Shown piece after piece: positions 45,766-55,426 of a stretch of 64,000 nucleotides of DNA. Numbering within the stretch: the stretch's first letter is position 1; each line of letters starts with the position of its first letter. The stretch is from Gemmatimonadaceae bacterium (GTDB lineage: Bacteria; Gemmatimonadota; Gemmatimonadetes; Gemmatimonadales; Gemmatimonadaceae). The notes beneath the pieces were generated by a model. It ran no database searches. It was not told the origin of the DNA and saw only the letters and a list, made by a program, of their open reading frames with translations. Location of the stretch: the NCBI GenBank assembly GCA_019186945.1, contig JABAQJ010000008.1, positions 230,668 to 294,667 on the forward strand, in the 5' to 3' direction. The translations under genes were made by a program, and so were the position numbers.

Positions 45766-45807
45766 GCGACACGGGGGTGGCTCCAACCGGAGTCACCCCC
45801 GTGTCGC
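45766..45807 (+). terminator. Strong Rho-independent-like terminator
   Basis: A 19-base stem with a four-base AACC loop and a single G.T wobble lies 40 bases after the lipoprotein stop. It is followed by a pyrimidine-rich tract (TCTCCTTCTGT). It is the longest perfect-type stem I found in the window and most likely ends the lipoprotein transcript. Confidence 0.75.
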
Positions 45808-46016
45808 GTCTCCTTCTGTCGCCTGCGCTCATCTATATGTCGTGGTGCCGATCCAACGATGCAGGCAGATCCTGCGCTGTCGGGGGTTGAAGCTGTCGCC
45901 GCGAATGCGGGTTGCTTCGGAACCGAAGGAAAATGTTGAAGCCGCCGGAGAAAACCGGACACGATTCACAGCGGCCCCGCCGTTGGCGTCGATTCTCCGC
46001 AGGAAGCGTTCGCGCG

Positions 46017-46949
46017 CTACATGGCGGAATGCGTCAGGAACTCGATCAGCAGCGGGTTCACTACATCCGCGCGCTCCATGTGCGGCAGATGACCAGCGCG
46101 GTCGATAGGATGATACTGCGCTTGCGGGATCGCTTTCCGTACACCTTCCGCATTCTCGATCTTCACCGTCTGGTCTTCCACCCCCCAGATGAGTAGCGCT
46201 GGTTTGCCGGTCGCGCCGGCTCGCAGGTAGACTGTGTCGAGCGATCGCGAACGCGCTTCTGTCAGCGTGGACAGCAGGGCGCGTCCGAACCCACGGTACT
46301 GCATTTGGACGCGGTACCGCGCTACCCAGTCCGGCCAGCGTGACGGGTCGACGAAGTCGCCGAGCTGTCCTTCGGCCATCCCGGGCACCGCGAGCGCCTG
46401 CCAGAGCAATGGCCCAATCACTGGAAGCTTGAACATCGCTGGCACTGTTCGGGGGCCAGCCGCGGGATCGATCAGGGTGAGCGACCTTACGCGTTCGGGG
46501 TGGCGTCCCGTGAACTCGGCGCTCAACGGCCCACCCATCGACAATCCCACGACATCGACCGGATCGGGCCAATGGAGCGAGTCGAGCAGTTGCAGCAACT
46601 GTCGGTCGAGGAGTTCAGCGGAGTAGGCCACGTTCGGCCGATCGGAGAAACCCCGTCCGAAGACATCGTAGCGTGCAACGCGAAAACCGGCCGCGTCGAG
46701 CGCTGCGGATGTCGAGTCCCAGATGTAGGATGGCACGGAGAATCCGTGCACCAGGATTACACGCTTGCCCGTATCGGGTCCGGCAACGTCGTAGTGTGTG
46801 ATGCCGTCGGAGAGCGCAACGAAACGGCCTGGAGCGTTCTGGCGTGCGGCGTCATCGAGGTCCCGCTTTTCCGGGTTCCGAATCTGGTACGCGACAGCGC
46901 TGGCGAGGACGATGACGAGGAGGATGGCGACGGCGATCCTGGAGACCAT
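46017..46949 (-). CDS. Membrane-anchored alpha/beta hydrolase
   Basis: A 310-residue alpha/beta-fold hydrolase. The N-terminus is a single hydrophobic helix (IAVAILLVIVLASAVAY), either a signal peptide or an anchor. Catalytic residues are S137 in VGLSMGG, an aspartate in IWGVEDQTVKI and a histidine in RAGHLPHME. An HG oxyanion motif lies in ILVHGFS. Substrate is unknown; relatives act on esters, epoxides or C-C bonds. ATG 46947-46949 is preferred because a GGGA site lies seven bases before it and because the family begins there. It is divergent from the amidohydrolase at 47177. Confidence 0.85.
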   Translation of the reverse strand: MVSRIAVAILLVIVLASAVAYQIRNPEKRDLDDAARQNAPGRFVALSDGITHYDVAGPDTGKRVILVHGFSVPSYIWDSTSAALDAAGFRVARYDVFGRGFSDRPNVAYSAELLDRQLLQLLDSLHWPDPVDVVGLSMGGPLSAEFTGRHPERVRSLTLIDPAAGPRTVPAMFKLPVIGPLLWQALAVPGMAEGQLGDFVDPSRWPDWVARYRVQMQYRGFGRALLSTLTEARSRSLDTVYLRAGATGKPALLIWGVEDQTVKIENAEGVRKAIPQAQYHPIDRAGHLPHMERADVVNPLLIEFLTHSAM

Positions 46950-47176
46950 CGGAATGTCCCGGGAGTTGGAAGTGGAAGAAGCTGGCGCCTGGACCCGGCG
47001 CCGACAACCGGACTGGCGAGCGGACGGCGCCTCGGCATCTTTGCACGTCAGCGGTTGCCCCGACGCGACGCACCGGCGGGTCACCCGATTGCGGACGGAC
47101 GCGTCGCGTGCAGCACTCCCGGCCTCTGCCGCGTCACAGAACACACGTACCCTCACGCTCACCCCCTCAGAGCCAG

Positions 47177-48814
47177 ATGAGACACTTTGCTCTCCTGTCC
47201 GCGACCGCGCTGTGTGTCGCCGTCGGCGCCGTTCCCGTGACAGCCCAGATGGCGGGCGGCACGTTGCAACCGCTCACCGCAAGCCAGATCGTCACCAGGA
47301 AGTTCGGCGACCTTGCCGAGGGGCCGTATAAGCGCCTCGTTATCCGGAATGCAATGGTGATTCCCGGGCATGGTGGGCCGCCGGCTGGCCCCTATGACAT
47401 CGTGATCGAAGGTAACGTCATCACGGAGATGATCCCGTTCGATCCGGTGAGCGCGGAGCGACGTGGCGCGACCCAGCGTCCAACTGGCGACCGTGTCATC
47501 GACGCGACGGGCAAGTACGTGATGCCGGGAATGATCGACCTGCACACGCACATCCGTACGGCGCCGGAGGAAAACGAGTATGTCTACTATTTGAAGCTGG
47601 CGCACGGGGTGACGACGATGGTGAATGCAGCCGACCGCGGCTTCGACTCGGCGATGACGGCCGCGCGGCAGAGCGCACGGAACGAGATCGTGGCGCCAAG
47701 GATGTATCCGCTCGTGGGCTTCGGCACCGGAACCACGTTCTCGCGTGCCCAGCTCGAGGATCCGGCAATGGCGCCGGAAGTTGCGAAGGCAATGGCGGCG
47801 AACGGCAGCCGCGTGATCTCGATGGACCCGTTAGGCTGGAGCCTGGAACTGGTAACGGCGATCGCGCAAGCGGCGAAGGCGAATGGGATGATCACTTCGT
47901 TCCATCTCCAGCCGTCGAACACCGCGGTCACGCAGGCAGTGCGTGCCGCCTGCGCGGGAATCACCATGATCGAGCACCACTACGGTTACGCAGAGAGCGC
48001 GCTCGACAACCAGTCGCAGGATTTCCCTCGCCACTACGGTTACGGCAACGAGATCGAGCGTTTCAGGGAAGCGGGCCGGGTCTGGACGTACACCAACCGG
48101 GAGCGCTTGTTGGGCGAGGTGGTGGACTCGATGTACAAGTGCGGCGTGACGCTGCTGCCCACGCGTGTAGTCTACGAGGCGAACCGCGACGTGGCACGGG
48201 CGACGTCGCTTCCCTGGCACGAGAAGTACACGCACGCAGCGCTGTGGGGATGGAATCTGCCGAATCCGGCGTACCACGGAGCGTTCCATTACGACTGGAC
48301 GAGCGACGACGAGTACTACTGGAACTACGCTTTCCGGCTCTGGGGCGATCTGATCGCCGCCTACAACAAGAAAGGCGGTCGGGTAGCATACGGCACGGAC
48401 GACAACTACATCTGGGCGACGCCCGGTTTCTCGAGCATCCGTGAGCTGCAACTACTGCGCGAGACGGGAATGCACAATCTGGAGACGATCAAGGCCGCCA
48501 CGCTCACAAGTGCACAGACGTTGGGTGAGCCGAAACTCGGTCTGGTGCGACCCGGGTATCTGGCGGATCTGGCGATCGTGGACAACAACCCCGCCTATAA
48601 CCTGAAATTCCTTTATTCCTACGGCGACGTGACGCTGGACAAGGACGGCCGGATGTACCGGACCAAAGGGATCGTGCACACGATCAAGGATGGCGTGGTG
48701 ACCAACAACGAGCGCCTGATGGAGGAGGTTGCGAAGATGGTCGCCAGGTCCAGGCGCAACCTGCCGCCGGACATCATGACGTCGCCGTTCTCCACGCAGA
48801 AGGTCGTGCCGTGA
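47177..48814 (+). CDS. Exported amidohydrolase-family enzyme, second copy
   Basis: A 545-residue metal-dependent hydrolase of the amidohydrolase superfamily with a signal peptide (FALLSATALCVAVGAVPVTAQ). The metal motif is in YVMPGMIDLHTHIRT. Later metal-site residues fall in SFHLQPSN, IEHHYGYA and an aspartate in VAYGTDDNY. It is about 100 residues longer than the 12.4 kb copy, due to an insert of aromatic-rich residues around WGWNLPNPAYH. The C-terminal PGYLADLAIVDNNP is the family's end strand. Substrate is unknown. It overlaps the small membrane protein by four bases (GTGA), suggesting a pair. Confidence 0.87.
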   Translation: MRHFALLSATALCVAVGAVPVTAQMAGGTLQPLTASQIVTRKFGDLAEGPYKRLVIRNAMVIPGHGGPPAGPYDIVIEGNVITEMIPFDPVSAERRGATQRPTGDRVIDATGKYVMPGMIDLHTHIRTAPEENEYVYYLKLAHGVTTMVNAADRGFDSAMTAARQSARNEIVAPRMYPLVGFGTGTTFSRAQLEDPAMAPEVAKAMAANGSRVISMDPLGWSLELVTAIAQAAKANGMITSFHLQPSNTAVTQAVRAACAGITMIEHHYGYAESALDNQSQDFPRHYGYGNEIERFREAGRVWTYTNRERLLGEVVDSMYKCGVTLLPTRVVYEANRDVARATSLPWHEKYTHAALWGWNLPNPAYHGAFHYDWTSDDEYYWNYAFRLWGDLIAAYNKKGGRVAYGTDDNYIWATPGFSSIRELQLLRETGMHNLETIKAATLTSAQTLGEPKLGLVRPGYLADLAIVDNNPAYNLKFLYSYGDVTLDKDGRMYRTKGIVHTIKDGVVTNNERLMEEVAKMVARSRRNLPPDIMTSPFSTQKVVP

Positions 48815-49296
48815 AGCAGTCGCGCCTCCTCGGGCGCTCCTTCCTGGCAATCCTGAGCGGCTATCTGGCGATGGCGATCCTGGTGGTCGTGCTGACTCCG
48901 GTCGCTGTCTGGCTGTTCATTCCGGCCGAGGCGTTGAAGCTTCGGCCGGTTCCGTATACCACCGCATACATCGTCTCGAACTTCACCTACAGCTTCGCCG
49001 CAGCGGTTGCCGGCGGCTGGCTGGCCGCACGAATGGCTCCGCGCCGTCCGCTCGAACACGGTGGCGCACTCGCGGGCGTGATGGCGATGCTGGCGTTAGG
49101 TGCCGTCCTGTCGAAAGGAAGTCCGGCGAGCGCCACGAACCAGCCATCGTGGTATGGCTGGTCCGTGGCGCTCACCGGGGCGGCCGGTGCGCTGGCTGGC
49201 GGCTGGCTTCGGGTCCGCCAACTGCAACGCGGGAGCGGCCCCGGTACGATGGCGCCATCTGGCGCGGATCCTACTGTCCCGCCGGCGCGAGGCTGA
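48811..49296 (+). CDS. Small four-helix membrane protein, coupled to the amidohydrolase
   Basis: 161 residues with four predicted membrane helices (about 12-37, 50-73, 85-103 and 115-133), then a proline-rich tail. No recognised family. It starts with GTG inside the amidohydrolase stop codon (GTGA). Its last 26 bases overlap the end of the convergent BTAD regulator gene, so the two mRNAs are complementary there. The coupling implies a role with the exported amidohydrolase, perhaps as an envelope partner, but this is inference. Confidence 0.75.
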   Translation: MKQSRLLGRSFLAILSGYLAMAILVVVLTPVAVWLFIPAEALKLRPVPYTTAYIVSNFTYSFAAAVAGGWLAARMAPRRPLEHGGALAGVMAMLALGAVLSKGSPASATNQPSWYGWSVALTGAAGALAGGWLRVRQLQRGSGPGTMAPSGADPTVPPARG

Positions 49297-52048
49297 GCCG
49301 GCTCAGGCGTGCGCGCGCATCGTCCACGAGCGGCAGCGCGTGGTCGATGGCCTTCCATTGGCGCACGAACCGTCCGTATGCGGCCCGTGCGCTGTCCCCA
49401 TTCGCACGTGCCTCTTCCACCCGGCCCAGCCAGTAGGCCGCGAGCCTGACGGGATGCTGCGCTTCCGTTCCGAAGACCAGCATCCGCTCGAGCTGCGCGT
49501 AACGCGCAGCGGCGCTGTCCAGCGCGCCGGCCACAGCCAGGCCGTAGGCGAGCGATTCCAGCCCATGCGGGTCCGGCTTGCTGCCGTAGCCGGCACGGAG
49601 GTGTGGGACTGCCTCACGCGCTCGGGATCGGGCAAGGAGGGTTTCCCCAAGCAGGGTTTCGTACGCCGCGACGTCTTCCGGCACATCGGGCTGCATCCTC
49701 GGGCGCAAGAGCCGAAGCACCGAGTCGGCCGATCGCAGGTCGCCATGCCGTGCCAGCGCTTTACCCACCCAGAGGAGGACCAGCACCTGCGCGTCGATGC
49801 CAACGGTGACGTCGAACGTGCGTCGCAACTGCAACGTGGCCTGCGACTTCTCATCCAGCATATCGAGGGCCTGCGTCAGCAATAACCGGTTGCGAACCTC
49901 GCTCAAACCCGCACCCGCGGCGTGCATCGTCTCTGCAGCAGCCTCCAGTCGCTTGGCCGCCGAACGAATGCGGCCTTCGTACAGGTCGAGGAATGCCAGG
50001 GAGCGAACAGCCCGGGCCTTGCGCAGCGAGTCTGGCGATGCCAGCAGCCGGTCGAACGTGGCGCGGGCCGAATCGAGCTGTCCATTCAAGACGTAGGCGC
50101 CACCCACCTCGAGGTTCACGTTATTGTTGGCTACCTCGGGATTGCGATCGATGGCGAAGCTGCGCCGGTAATTCACGAGCGCCTCGGCGTATCGGCCAGA
50201 CGCCTTCTGCGCCGTGGCCAGATTGAGAAACGCGTTGGCGTCGAGAGTATCGAGAGCAGTCACCTGCAACAGCGTGTGCTCGGCTTCCGCGAAACGGCTG
50301 GCGCGGAGCAGGTGGTAGGCCAACTCCCTGAGAAGATCGAGATCCCCGGGGTGCGACGCGAGATACGGTGTGAGCAGGCGTACCGCTCCAGCGCGGTTTC
50401 CACGCCACCCCTCGGCGGATGCCTCGATCCGCAGCCGCTCGCGCTCAGGCAGATGCTTTGCCAGTTCGAGCGCCCGCGCGTAGTACGTCACGCCCTCGGA
50501 GGGCCGATTCGTCCAGTACGCAAGCTGCCCCAGACTGGCGTAAGCAGACGCGAAGCCGCTGTCGATCCTGACCGCTTGGAGCCACAGCGTGTTTGCTTCC
50601 AGGTATTGAGACGTGTTGAAGGCATGTCCGCCGTCAGCGAACTTCTTGAGTGCGTCGAGAGAGTTCGTCGTCACGGACGGCAGTACGACCGGGCTCCGCG
50701 CCACCGAGAAACGCGATTCTCCCAGTTCGCGCCGCAGATTCCGACCCAGTTCCCCCAGCACGTCGACGACATGCTCCCGGCCGGAGGCTCGTGCCGTCGC
50801 GAGGGCGATCACGCCACCGGTCGCCGGATCGATCAGCCGGGCCGCCAAATCGAAACCGTTGCCGGATCGTTCCACGGATGGAATCACAATCACCGAAACA
50901 CCGACGCGCTGGGCCACCTCACGGGCCAACGTCACGTTGAGTATTGAGTCGGCAGCCGGACGACGCATGTGCGCGAGCGTCTGCTGTATCCGATCCGGCG
51001 GCACCGGATACACCCGGCCCGACTGCGCAAGCGCAGCCGACAGCGCCACCGGCATCGTTCGATCGAATACCGCGTCGCCGGTCGCGTTCTCTGCGTCGGC
51101 AATCAGGACCCACGTTCGGTTGGGCGCTGGCGCAAGGCGCATGGTCGCCATGGCGCCGATTGCCGCCACCGTACCGAGTCCCAGCACATAGGCCGCAACC
51201 CTCCGCCACCATTCTCTGTGCGTGCGACCGGACTTACGCGACACGGACGTGCCGTCATTCGGCGTCGAAGCTGCGGAGGTGGTCCCGGCAACCAAGTCCG
51301 GTTGCACCCGCGGTGGCGGTCCGCCATTCAGTTCATGGCTGGCCATCGCTCGGAGTTCCATAGCGAACTGCTCGACCTGCGGGTCAGGCGCCGCATCGAG
51401 TTCACTGCGGACCAACGCCTGATGATTCGCCGCAAGCTCCAGGGCGGTCGTCCGGTCACCCATCGCGGAGAGCGCCTTCATCAGCGACAGGACGACCCGC
51501 GAATCCAGCGGGGACAGTTTCGAAAGTCGCCGCAGGTAGCCTGCCTCGGCAGTTCGATCGCCTCGCTCCGCGCAGCGCGTGGCGAGGGCAATGAGAACTT
51601 CATGCGCCTCGTGTGCAACATCGCGCCGGATATCCTCGACCCACCGGTCGAACTCCGGACATCCCGACAAGAAGAAGCCCTCCAGAAAGCTTCCACTGTA
51701 GATCTGAACGGCACGCTCCAGTTCGTTCCTGGCGATCGCGTCGCGAAACTCCGCGATATCGCTGGTCAGTCGCGATGAGTTCAGCCGAAGCGTGACAGCA
51801 TCCCCCCGAATCACCTCCTCGCCCAATTCTCGTCGCAAACCGTAGAGTAATTGCGCCAACGCGTGCCGTGCGCGGTCTTCGGCGCTGTCCGGCCACAGGT
51901 ACGCGATGAGCCGATCTCGCGTAAGCCCGCGCTCGCTGGCCGCGAGCAACGCCAACAGGGCCAGCCGCCTCCTTTGTGACGCCGGTCCCGAAATCGGTCC
52001 GTCACTCCCCTCGATCAGCACCCCGCCGAATGTCCGGAGTCTCAACAT
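49271..52048 (-). CDS. Membrane-spanning BTAD/TPR transcriptional regulator
   Basis: A 925-residue one-component regulator. Residues 1-95 are an OmpR-like winged helix (LRTFGGVLIEG start, RRRLALLALLAAS). A BTAD all-helical domain (about 96-235) has the family stretch EDRARHALAQLLYGLRREL just before it. A single transmembrane helix at about 284-304 is followed by an extracytoplasmic TolB-N-like segment (about 310-440), then a long TPR region to the end. This ToxR/CadC-like topology puts the DNA-binding part inside and the sensing TPRs outside, which is inference from hydropathy. It is divergent from the Ig lipoprotein gene, its possible target, and overlaps the small membrane gene by 26 bases. 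Confidence 0.85.
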   Translation of the reverse strand: MLRLRTFGGVLIEGSDGPISGPASQRRRLALLALLAASERGLTRDRLIAYLWPDSAEDRARHALAQLLYGLRRELGEEVIRGDAVTLRLNSSRLTSDIAEFRDAIARNELERAVQIYSGSFLEGFFLSGCPEFDRWVEDIRRDVAHEAHEVLIALATRCAERGDRTAEAGYLRRLSKLSPLDSRVVLSLMKALSAMGDRTTALELAANHQALVRSELDAAPDPQVEQFAMELRAMASHELNGGPPPRVQPDLVAGTTSAASTPNDGTSVSRKSGRTHREWWRRVAAYVLGLGTVAAIGAMATMRLAPAPNRTWVLIADAENATGDAVFDRTMPVALSAALAQSGRVYPVPPDRIQQTLAHMRRPAADSILNVTLAREVAQRVGVSVIVIPSVERSGNGFDLAARLIDPATGGVIALATARASGREHVVDVLGELGRNLRRELGESRFSVARSPVVLPSVTTNSLDALKKFADGGHAFNTSQYLEANTLWLQAVRIDSGFASAYASLGQLAYWTNRPSEGVTYYARALELAKHLPERERLRIEASAEGWRGNRAGAVRLLTPYLASHPGDLDLLRELAYHLLRASRFAEAEHTLLQVTALDTLDANAFLNLATAQKASGRYAEALVNYRRSFAIDRNPEVANNNVNLEVGGAYVLNGQLDSARATFDRLLASPDSLRKARAVRSLAFLDLYEGRIRSAAKRLEAAAETMHAAGAGLSEVRNRLLLTQALDMLDEKSQATLQLRRTFDVTVGIDAQVLVLLWVGKALARHGDLRSADSVLRLLRPRMQPDVPEDVAAYETLLGETLLARSRAREAVPHLRAGYGSKPDPHGLESLAYGLAVAGALDSAAARYAQLERMLVFGTEAQHPVRLAAYWLGRVEEARANGDSARAAYGRFVRQWKAIDHALPLVDDARARLSRLSLAPAGQ

Positions 52049-52238
52049 GGCCTGCGAGTGATTCGCATGTGATTCCCAAGTGACTCGGCTACGCTAACTT
52101 CTCCGCCGAATTTCTTGAAGGGCAGTTGTCCTGAAATGACGCGATGCCCCTGTTGCACCATTTCGGTGCGCAGTCACGGGGAGCTTGTCGGCGTCGCTAC
52201 AGTCGGGGTTCGCGAGTGCCCAGGTCTTCACAACGGTT

Positions 52239-52243
52239 GGAGG
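52239..52243 (+). promoter_or_regulatory. GGAGG ribosome site deciding the lipoprotein start
   Basis: A full GGAGG sits five bases before ATG 52249, which opens a lipoprotein signal peptide. This excludes the in-frame upstream ATG at 52144. Confidence 0.7.
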
Positions 52244-52248
52244 TTGTC

Positions 52249-55200
52249 ATGTCCAGGTTGTACTCAGGTCTTCTGTGCGCAGCGGCTGCGTCTGCGCTGA
52301 TTGGATGTGGTGGGGGAGAGAAAGGAAATGGGCCGAACCCATCGATTTCGGTGACGGTCTCGCCTCCGTCGTTGACGCTGCAGCAGGGCGCGAGCGGCAC
52401 CGTCAGCGTCACTCTGGCCCGTGCCGGTGGGTTCTCGGGCGCCGTGAATGTCAGTGTCGATGGCCTCCCCAGTGGTGTGACCCTGTCCGTATCGCCGTCG
52501 CAGCTCACCGGAGCCACGACCAGCGCCACGGTCTCCGTCACGGTTGGTGCCGCCGTGGCGGCCGGCACGTACACGGCGACTGTTCACGCATCGGCAACGG
52601 GAGTCGGAGAAGCAACCGTCACCTATCAGCTTACAGTAACTGCGACTCCGAACTATGCGCTCGCGGCCACACCTGCCGCTGTGACAATTCCCCAGGGAAC
52701 ATCGGGGACGACAACCATCGGTGTGCAGCGGACGAACTTCACTGGCCCGGTTGCGTTGTCACTCGACAGCCCGCCAGCCGGCATCACAGGGACTTTCAAC
52801 CCGACACCAGCGACTGGCGACCAGTCGGTACTCACGATCTCGGTGCCGGCTGGTACGCCGACCGGGAACTACAACCTGACGGTGAAGGGCTCGGCCACTG
52901 GTCCGGGTGACAAGACCACTGTGGTGACGCTCACAGTCAGCCAGCAGCCGGATTACACGCTGTCGGCGACGCCCAATGCGGTGACGATCGACGCCGGCGG
53001 CAGCGGGCAGACGACGGTCAACATCGCCCGCACGAACTACAGTGGAGCCGTGACACTCGCGCTGGACGGCGCTCCCGCAGGCATTACCGCGACATTCAAC
53101 CCGAGCGCTCCCACTGGGAACTCGTCGGTGGCCACGATCAACGTGGCGGGGACCGTGCCAGCCGGGGACTACAGCCTTACGATCAAGGGAACCGCGACCG
53201 GCGTTCCGACTTCGATCAAGCCGGGAGCAGAAGACGCTGCTGCAGCAGCCGCGGCGGGCGATCGGACGACTACTGTCGCTGTCACGGTGGCTCCGGCGCC
53301 AGACTTCACGATTTCGGCGGCGCCCAATGCTCTGCAGGTGGCGCCAGGCGGCTCGGCGAACTCGAACGTCTCCGTCGTCAGGACAAACCTCACGTCGGAT
53401 ATCGCACTCACGCTCGTGAATCCGCCGGCGAACATCACCGGAACGTTCACGCCCGCGACCCTTTCAGGCGCAACGCTAACGTCATCGCTGGCAATCAGCG
53501 TGGGGGCTGGCGTGGCACCGGGGAACTACCAGGTGACTGTGCAGGGAGCGGCTGGGACGCTGACCAGGACCGCGTCGATCGCTGTGACGGTCGTCGCCGG
53601 ACCGAGTGTATCGCTGGTCGCAAGTCCGGCTGCGCTGACGATCGAACAGGGTGCGTCCGGCCAAAGTACCCTCACGGCGACGCGGACCAACTATACAGGG
53701 GACATCACACCATCGGTGAGCGGCAATCCCGCCGGCATGAATGTCACGTTCAATCCGAACCCACTAACGGGGAACACATCGCAGGTAACCGTGACCGTGG
53801 GGGCAAGTGTTCCGGTCGGACAATACAACCTGACTGTCACCGGAGACGCCGGCGCGGCTGGCAACCCGACGACGCCTCTGCAAGTGTCGGTCACTGCGCC
53901 ACCGGCTGGGAACATGGTCTGGGAGTACTGCAACATCGATGACGTGCCAGTGAAGTTCTGGCGCCTGAACAACGGCGCCTGGGCCGAAGTTGCGCCGCAG
54001 GTCGTGGGCGCGGTGACACGATTCGCTTTCTCGATCACCTCGCAGCAGGGTGGCGTTGCGATGACTTATGAAAACACCGCCAACACCGGGATGCGACGGA
54101 GTGCTACTGGACGCAACGCCATTCGAGCTCGGTTGGACCGTGCGCTGCAGGAGGCTCGAGTCGCCAGAAACAGCGCCAAGCCATCCCGCTTCAGAACCAT
54201 GCAGAATGGCGCAGCGATGACAAGCGTGTTTCTGGCCATGACGAGTGAGCTTGGTTCGTTCGCGGACGCCTGCGAGACCGGTGTTTCCGATGTTGCCAAG
54301 CGATTCAACGGCTTGAACCTCCAGGGTGGTGAAGAAGCGCTGCTGGGGTATGGCAACGCGAACACCGCGCTGGTGGCGCAAACGGATGCCATGGTTAATC
54401 CGGGCACGTACGACTGGCTGGCGCTCTTCGGCCCGTCACCCGCGCCAGGGCCGCTGGGCGAGCACGCGTGGACGAACTACCGTCTTGGCCGTGCGGAAGC
54501 AGCGCCGGGAGCGGCGGTAAACGTTGATCGTGCGGGTGCCCCTGCGATTCTTGCTGTCCCGTTTACGACTTCCGGTGGACTACCCGGATCCCAGTGGACC
54601 TTCAGCCAAAGCTTCATCAGCTCGCGAGGCACGATGGGAACGTTCGTACTCGGGCAGTTCCCGAACACTTCGGGCACGGGCAGTCTGTTCTTCCTCCAGC
54701 CACAGGATCGCGTCGGTACGGATCTCATCCGGTTCTCAACGAGCATGATTCAAATGAACGCCAACGACGTGGATGCTCGCGTGACCGAAAGGTACCTCTC
54801 GGCAACTCCGTCCGAAGCGAACGATTATCCGATTAACCAGGGAGTACCGGTATTCTCGGTTACCCCGGTAAGCGGTGCACCGGTACCGACGTACTCGTCA
54901 ACCGGGGCAATTCCGAGCGACTACCAAGGAAGCCAGAGCATGGTGGTGGCCTCCTGGTCAGGGATCCCGGAGAATGGGTCAGCCTATTCAGTGACTGCGA
55001 CACGCAGCTGGCTGACGGCGAACGGAATGGGCACGACCTACACCCTACAGGGACAGAACCTCCCCGGGTTCTTGGCAGCGTGGTCCCCTGGGTCACCGGT
55101 AGGCGACGTGTCCGTCACTATGTTCGGGACGAACTACCTCACTGTACCGGTTGGCGGTTCGGTGTTCAAGTTCGCGGGTCTGACGCAGTCGCCCAACTAA
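52249..55200 (+). CDS. Ig-repeat lipoprotein with unknown C-terminal domain
   Basis: A 983-residue exported lipoprotein. The L-I-G-C lipobox (C20) is followed by a glycine-rich linker. Then come five Ig-like repeats of about 95-105 residues each (about 30-530). Shared strands are S-A-T-P-x-A-V-T-I-x-x-G-x-S-G and an N-Y-x-L-T-V-K-G-type closing strand. Repeat 3 has an inserted acidic/alanine-rich loop (around residue 330). Residues 530-983 are a separate region with no family I know, beginning VWEYCNIDDVPVKFW; its WEYC and late aromatic strands suggest another beta domain. It likely acts in adhesion or as a surface spacer. It is preceded by GGAGG and followed by a strong terminator. Confidence 0.75.
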   Translation: MSRLYSGLLCAAAASALIGCGGGEKGNGPNPSISVTVSPPSLTLQQGASGTVSVTLARAGGFSGAVNVSVDGLPSGVTLSVSPSQLTGATTSATVSVTVGAAVAAGTYTATVHASATGVGEATVTYQLTVTATPNYALAATPAAVTIPQGTSGTTTIGVQRTNFTGPVALSLDSPPAGITGTFNPTPATGDQSVLTISVPAGTPTGNYNLTVKGSATGPGDKTTVVTLTVSQQPDYTLSATPNAVTIDAGGSGQTTVNIARTNYSGAVTLALDGAPAGITATFNPSAPTGNSSVATINVAGTVPAGDYSLTIKGTATGVPTSIKPGAEDAAAAAAAGDRTTTVAVTVAPAPDFTISAAPNALQVAPGGSANSNVSVVRTNLTSDIALTLVNPPANITGTFTPATLSGATLTSSLAISVGAGVAPGNYQVTVQGAAGTLTRTASIAVTVVAGPSVSLVASPAALTIEQGASGQSTLTATRTNYTGDITPSVSGNPAGMNVTFNPNPLTGNTSQVTVTVGASVPVGQYNLTVTGDAGAAGNPTTPLQVSVTAPPAGNMVWEYCNIDDVPVKFWRLNNGAWAEVAPQVVGAVTRFAFSITSQQGGVAMTYENTANTGMRRSATGRNAIRARLDRALQEARVARNSAKPSRFRTMQNGAAMTSVFLAMTSELGSFADACETGVSDVAKRFNGLNLQGGEEALLGYGNANTALVAQTDAMVNPGTYDWLALFGPSPAPGPLGEHAWTNYRLGRAEAAPGAAVNVDRAGAPAILAVPFTTSGGLPGSQWTFSQSFISSRGTMGTFVLGQFPNTSGTGSLFFLQPQDRVGTDLIRFSTSMIQMNANDVDARVTERYLSATPSEANDYPINQGVPVFSVTPVSGAPVPTYSSTGAIPSDYQGSQSMVVASWSGIPENGSAYSVTATRSWLTANGMGTTYTLQGQNLPGFLAAWSPGSPVGDVSVTMFGTNYLTVPVGGSVFKFAGLTQSPN

Positions 55201-55227
55201 CTGACCTCGCACCATTGCGGGTTCCGG

Positions 55228-55262
55228 CCGGGCTATCGTCGCTCACAGCGATGATAGCCCGG
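55228..55262 (+). terminator. Intrinsic-type terminator after the Ig lipoprotein
   Basis: A 16-base stem with a three-base CAC loop and one G.T wobble begins 28 bases after the lipoprotein stop. A short T-containing tract (CGGTGTCTTG) follows. It is well placed to end the lipoprotein transcript. Confidence 0.7.
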
Positions 55263-55426
55263 CGGTGTCTTGCAGAGGTAACCCGATACGTCACTTCCCA
55301 TGAGCCGAAATGACTGATCGGCCAGCAAGGGCATTGCGTCAGTTGGTCATCCCACGGCGCGAACGCATGGAAGCTTCGCAGTTCCCGAAGGCCGGGCGGG
55401 GAGACTTGCGCGATGTTGATGCCGCG

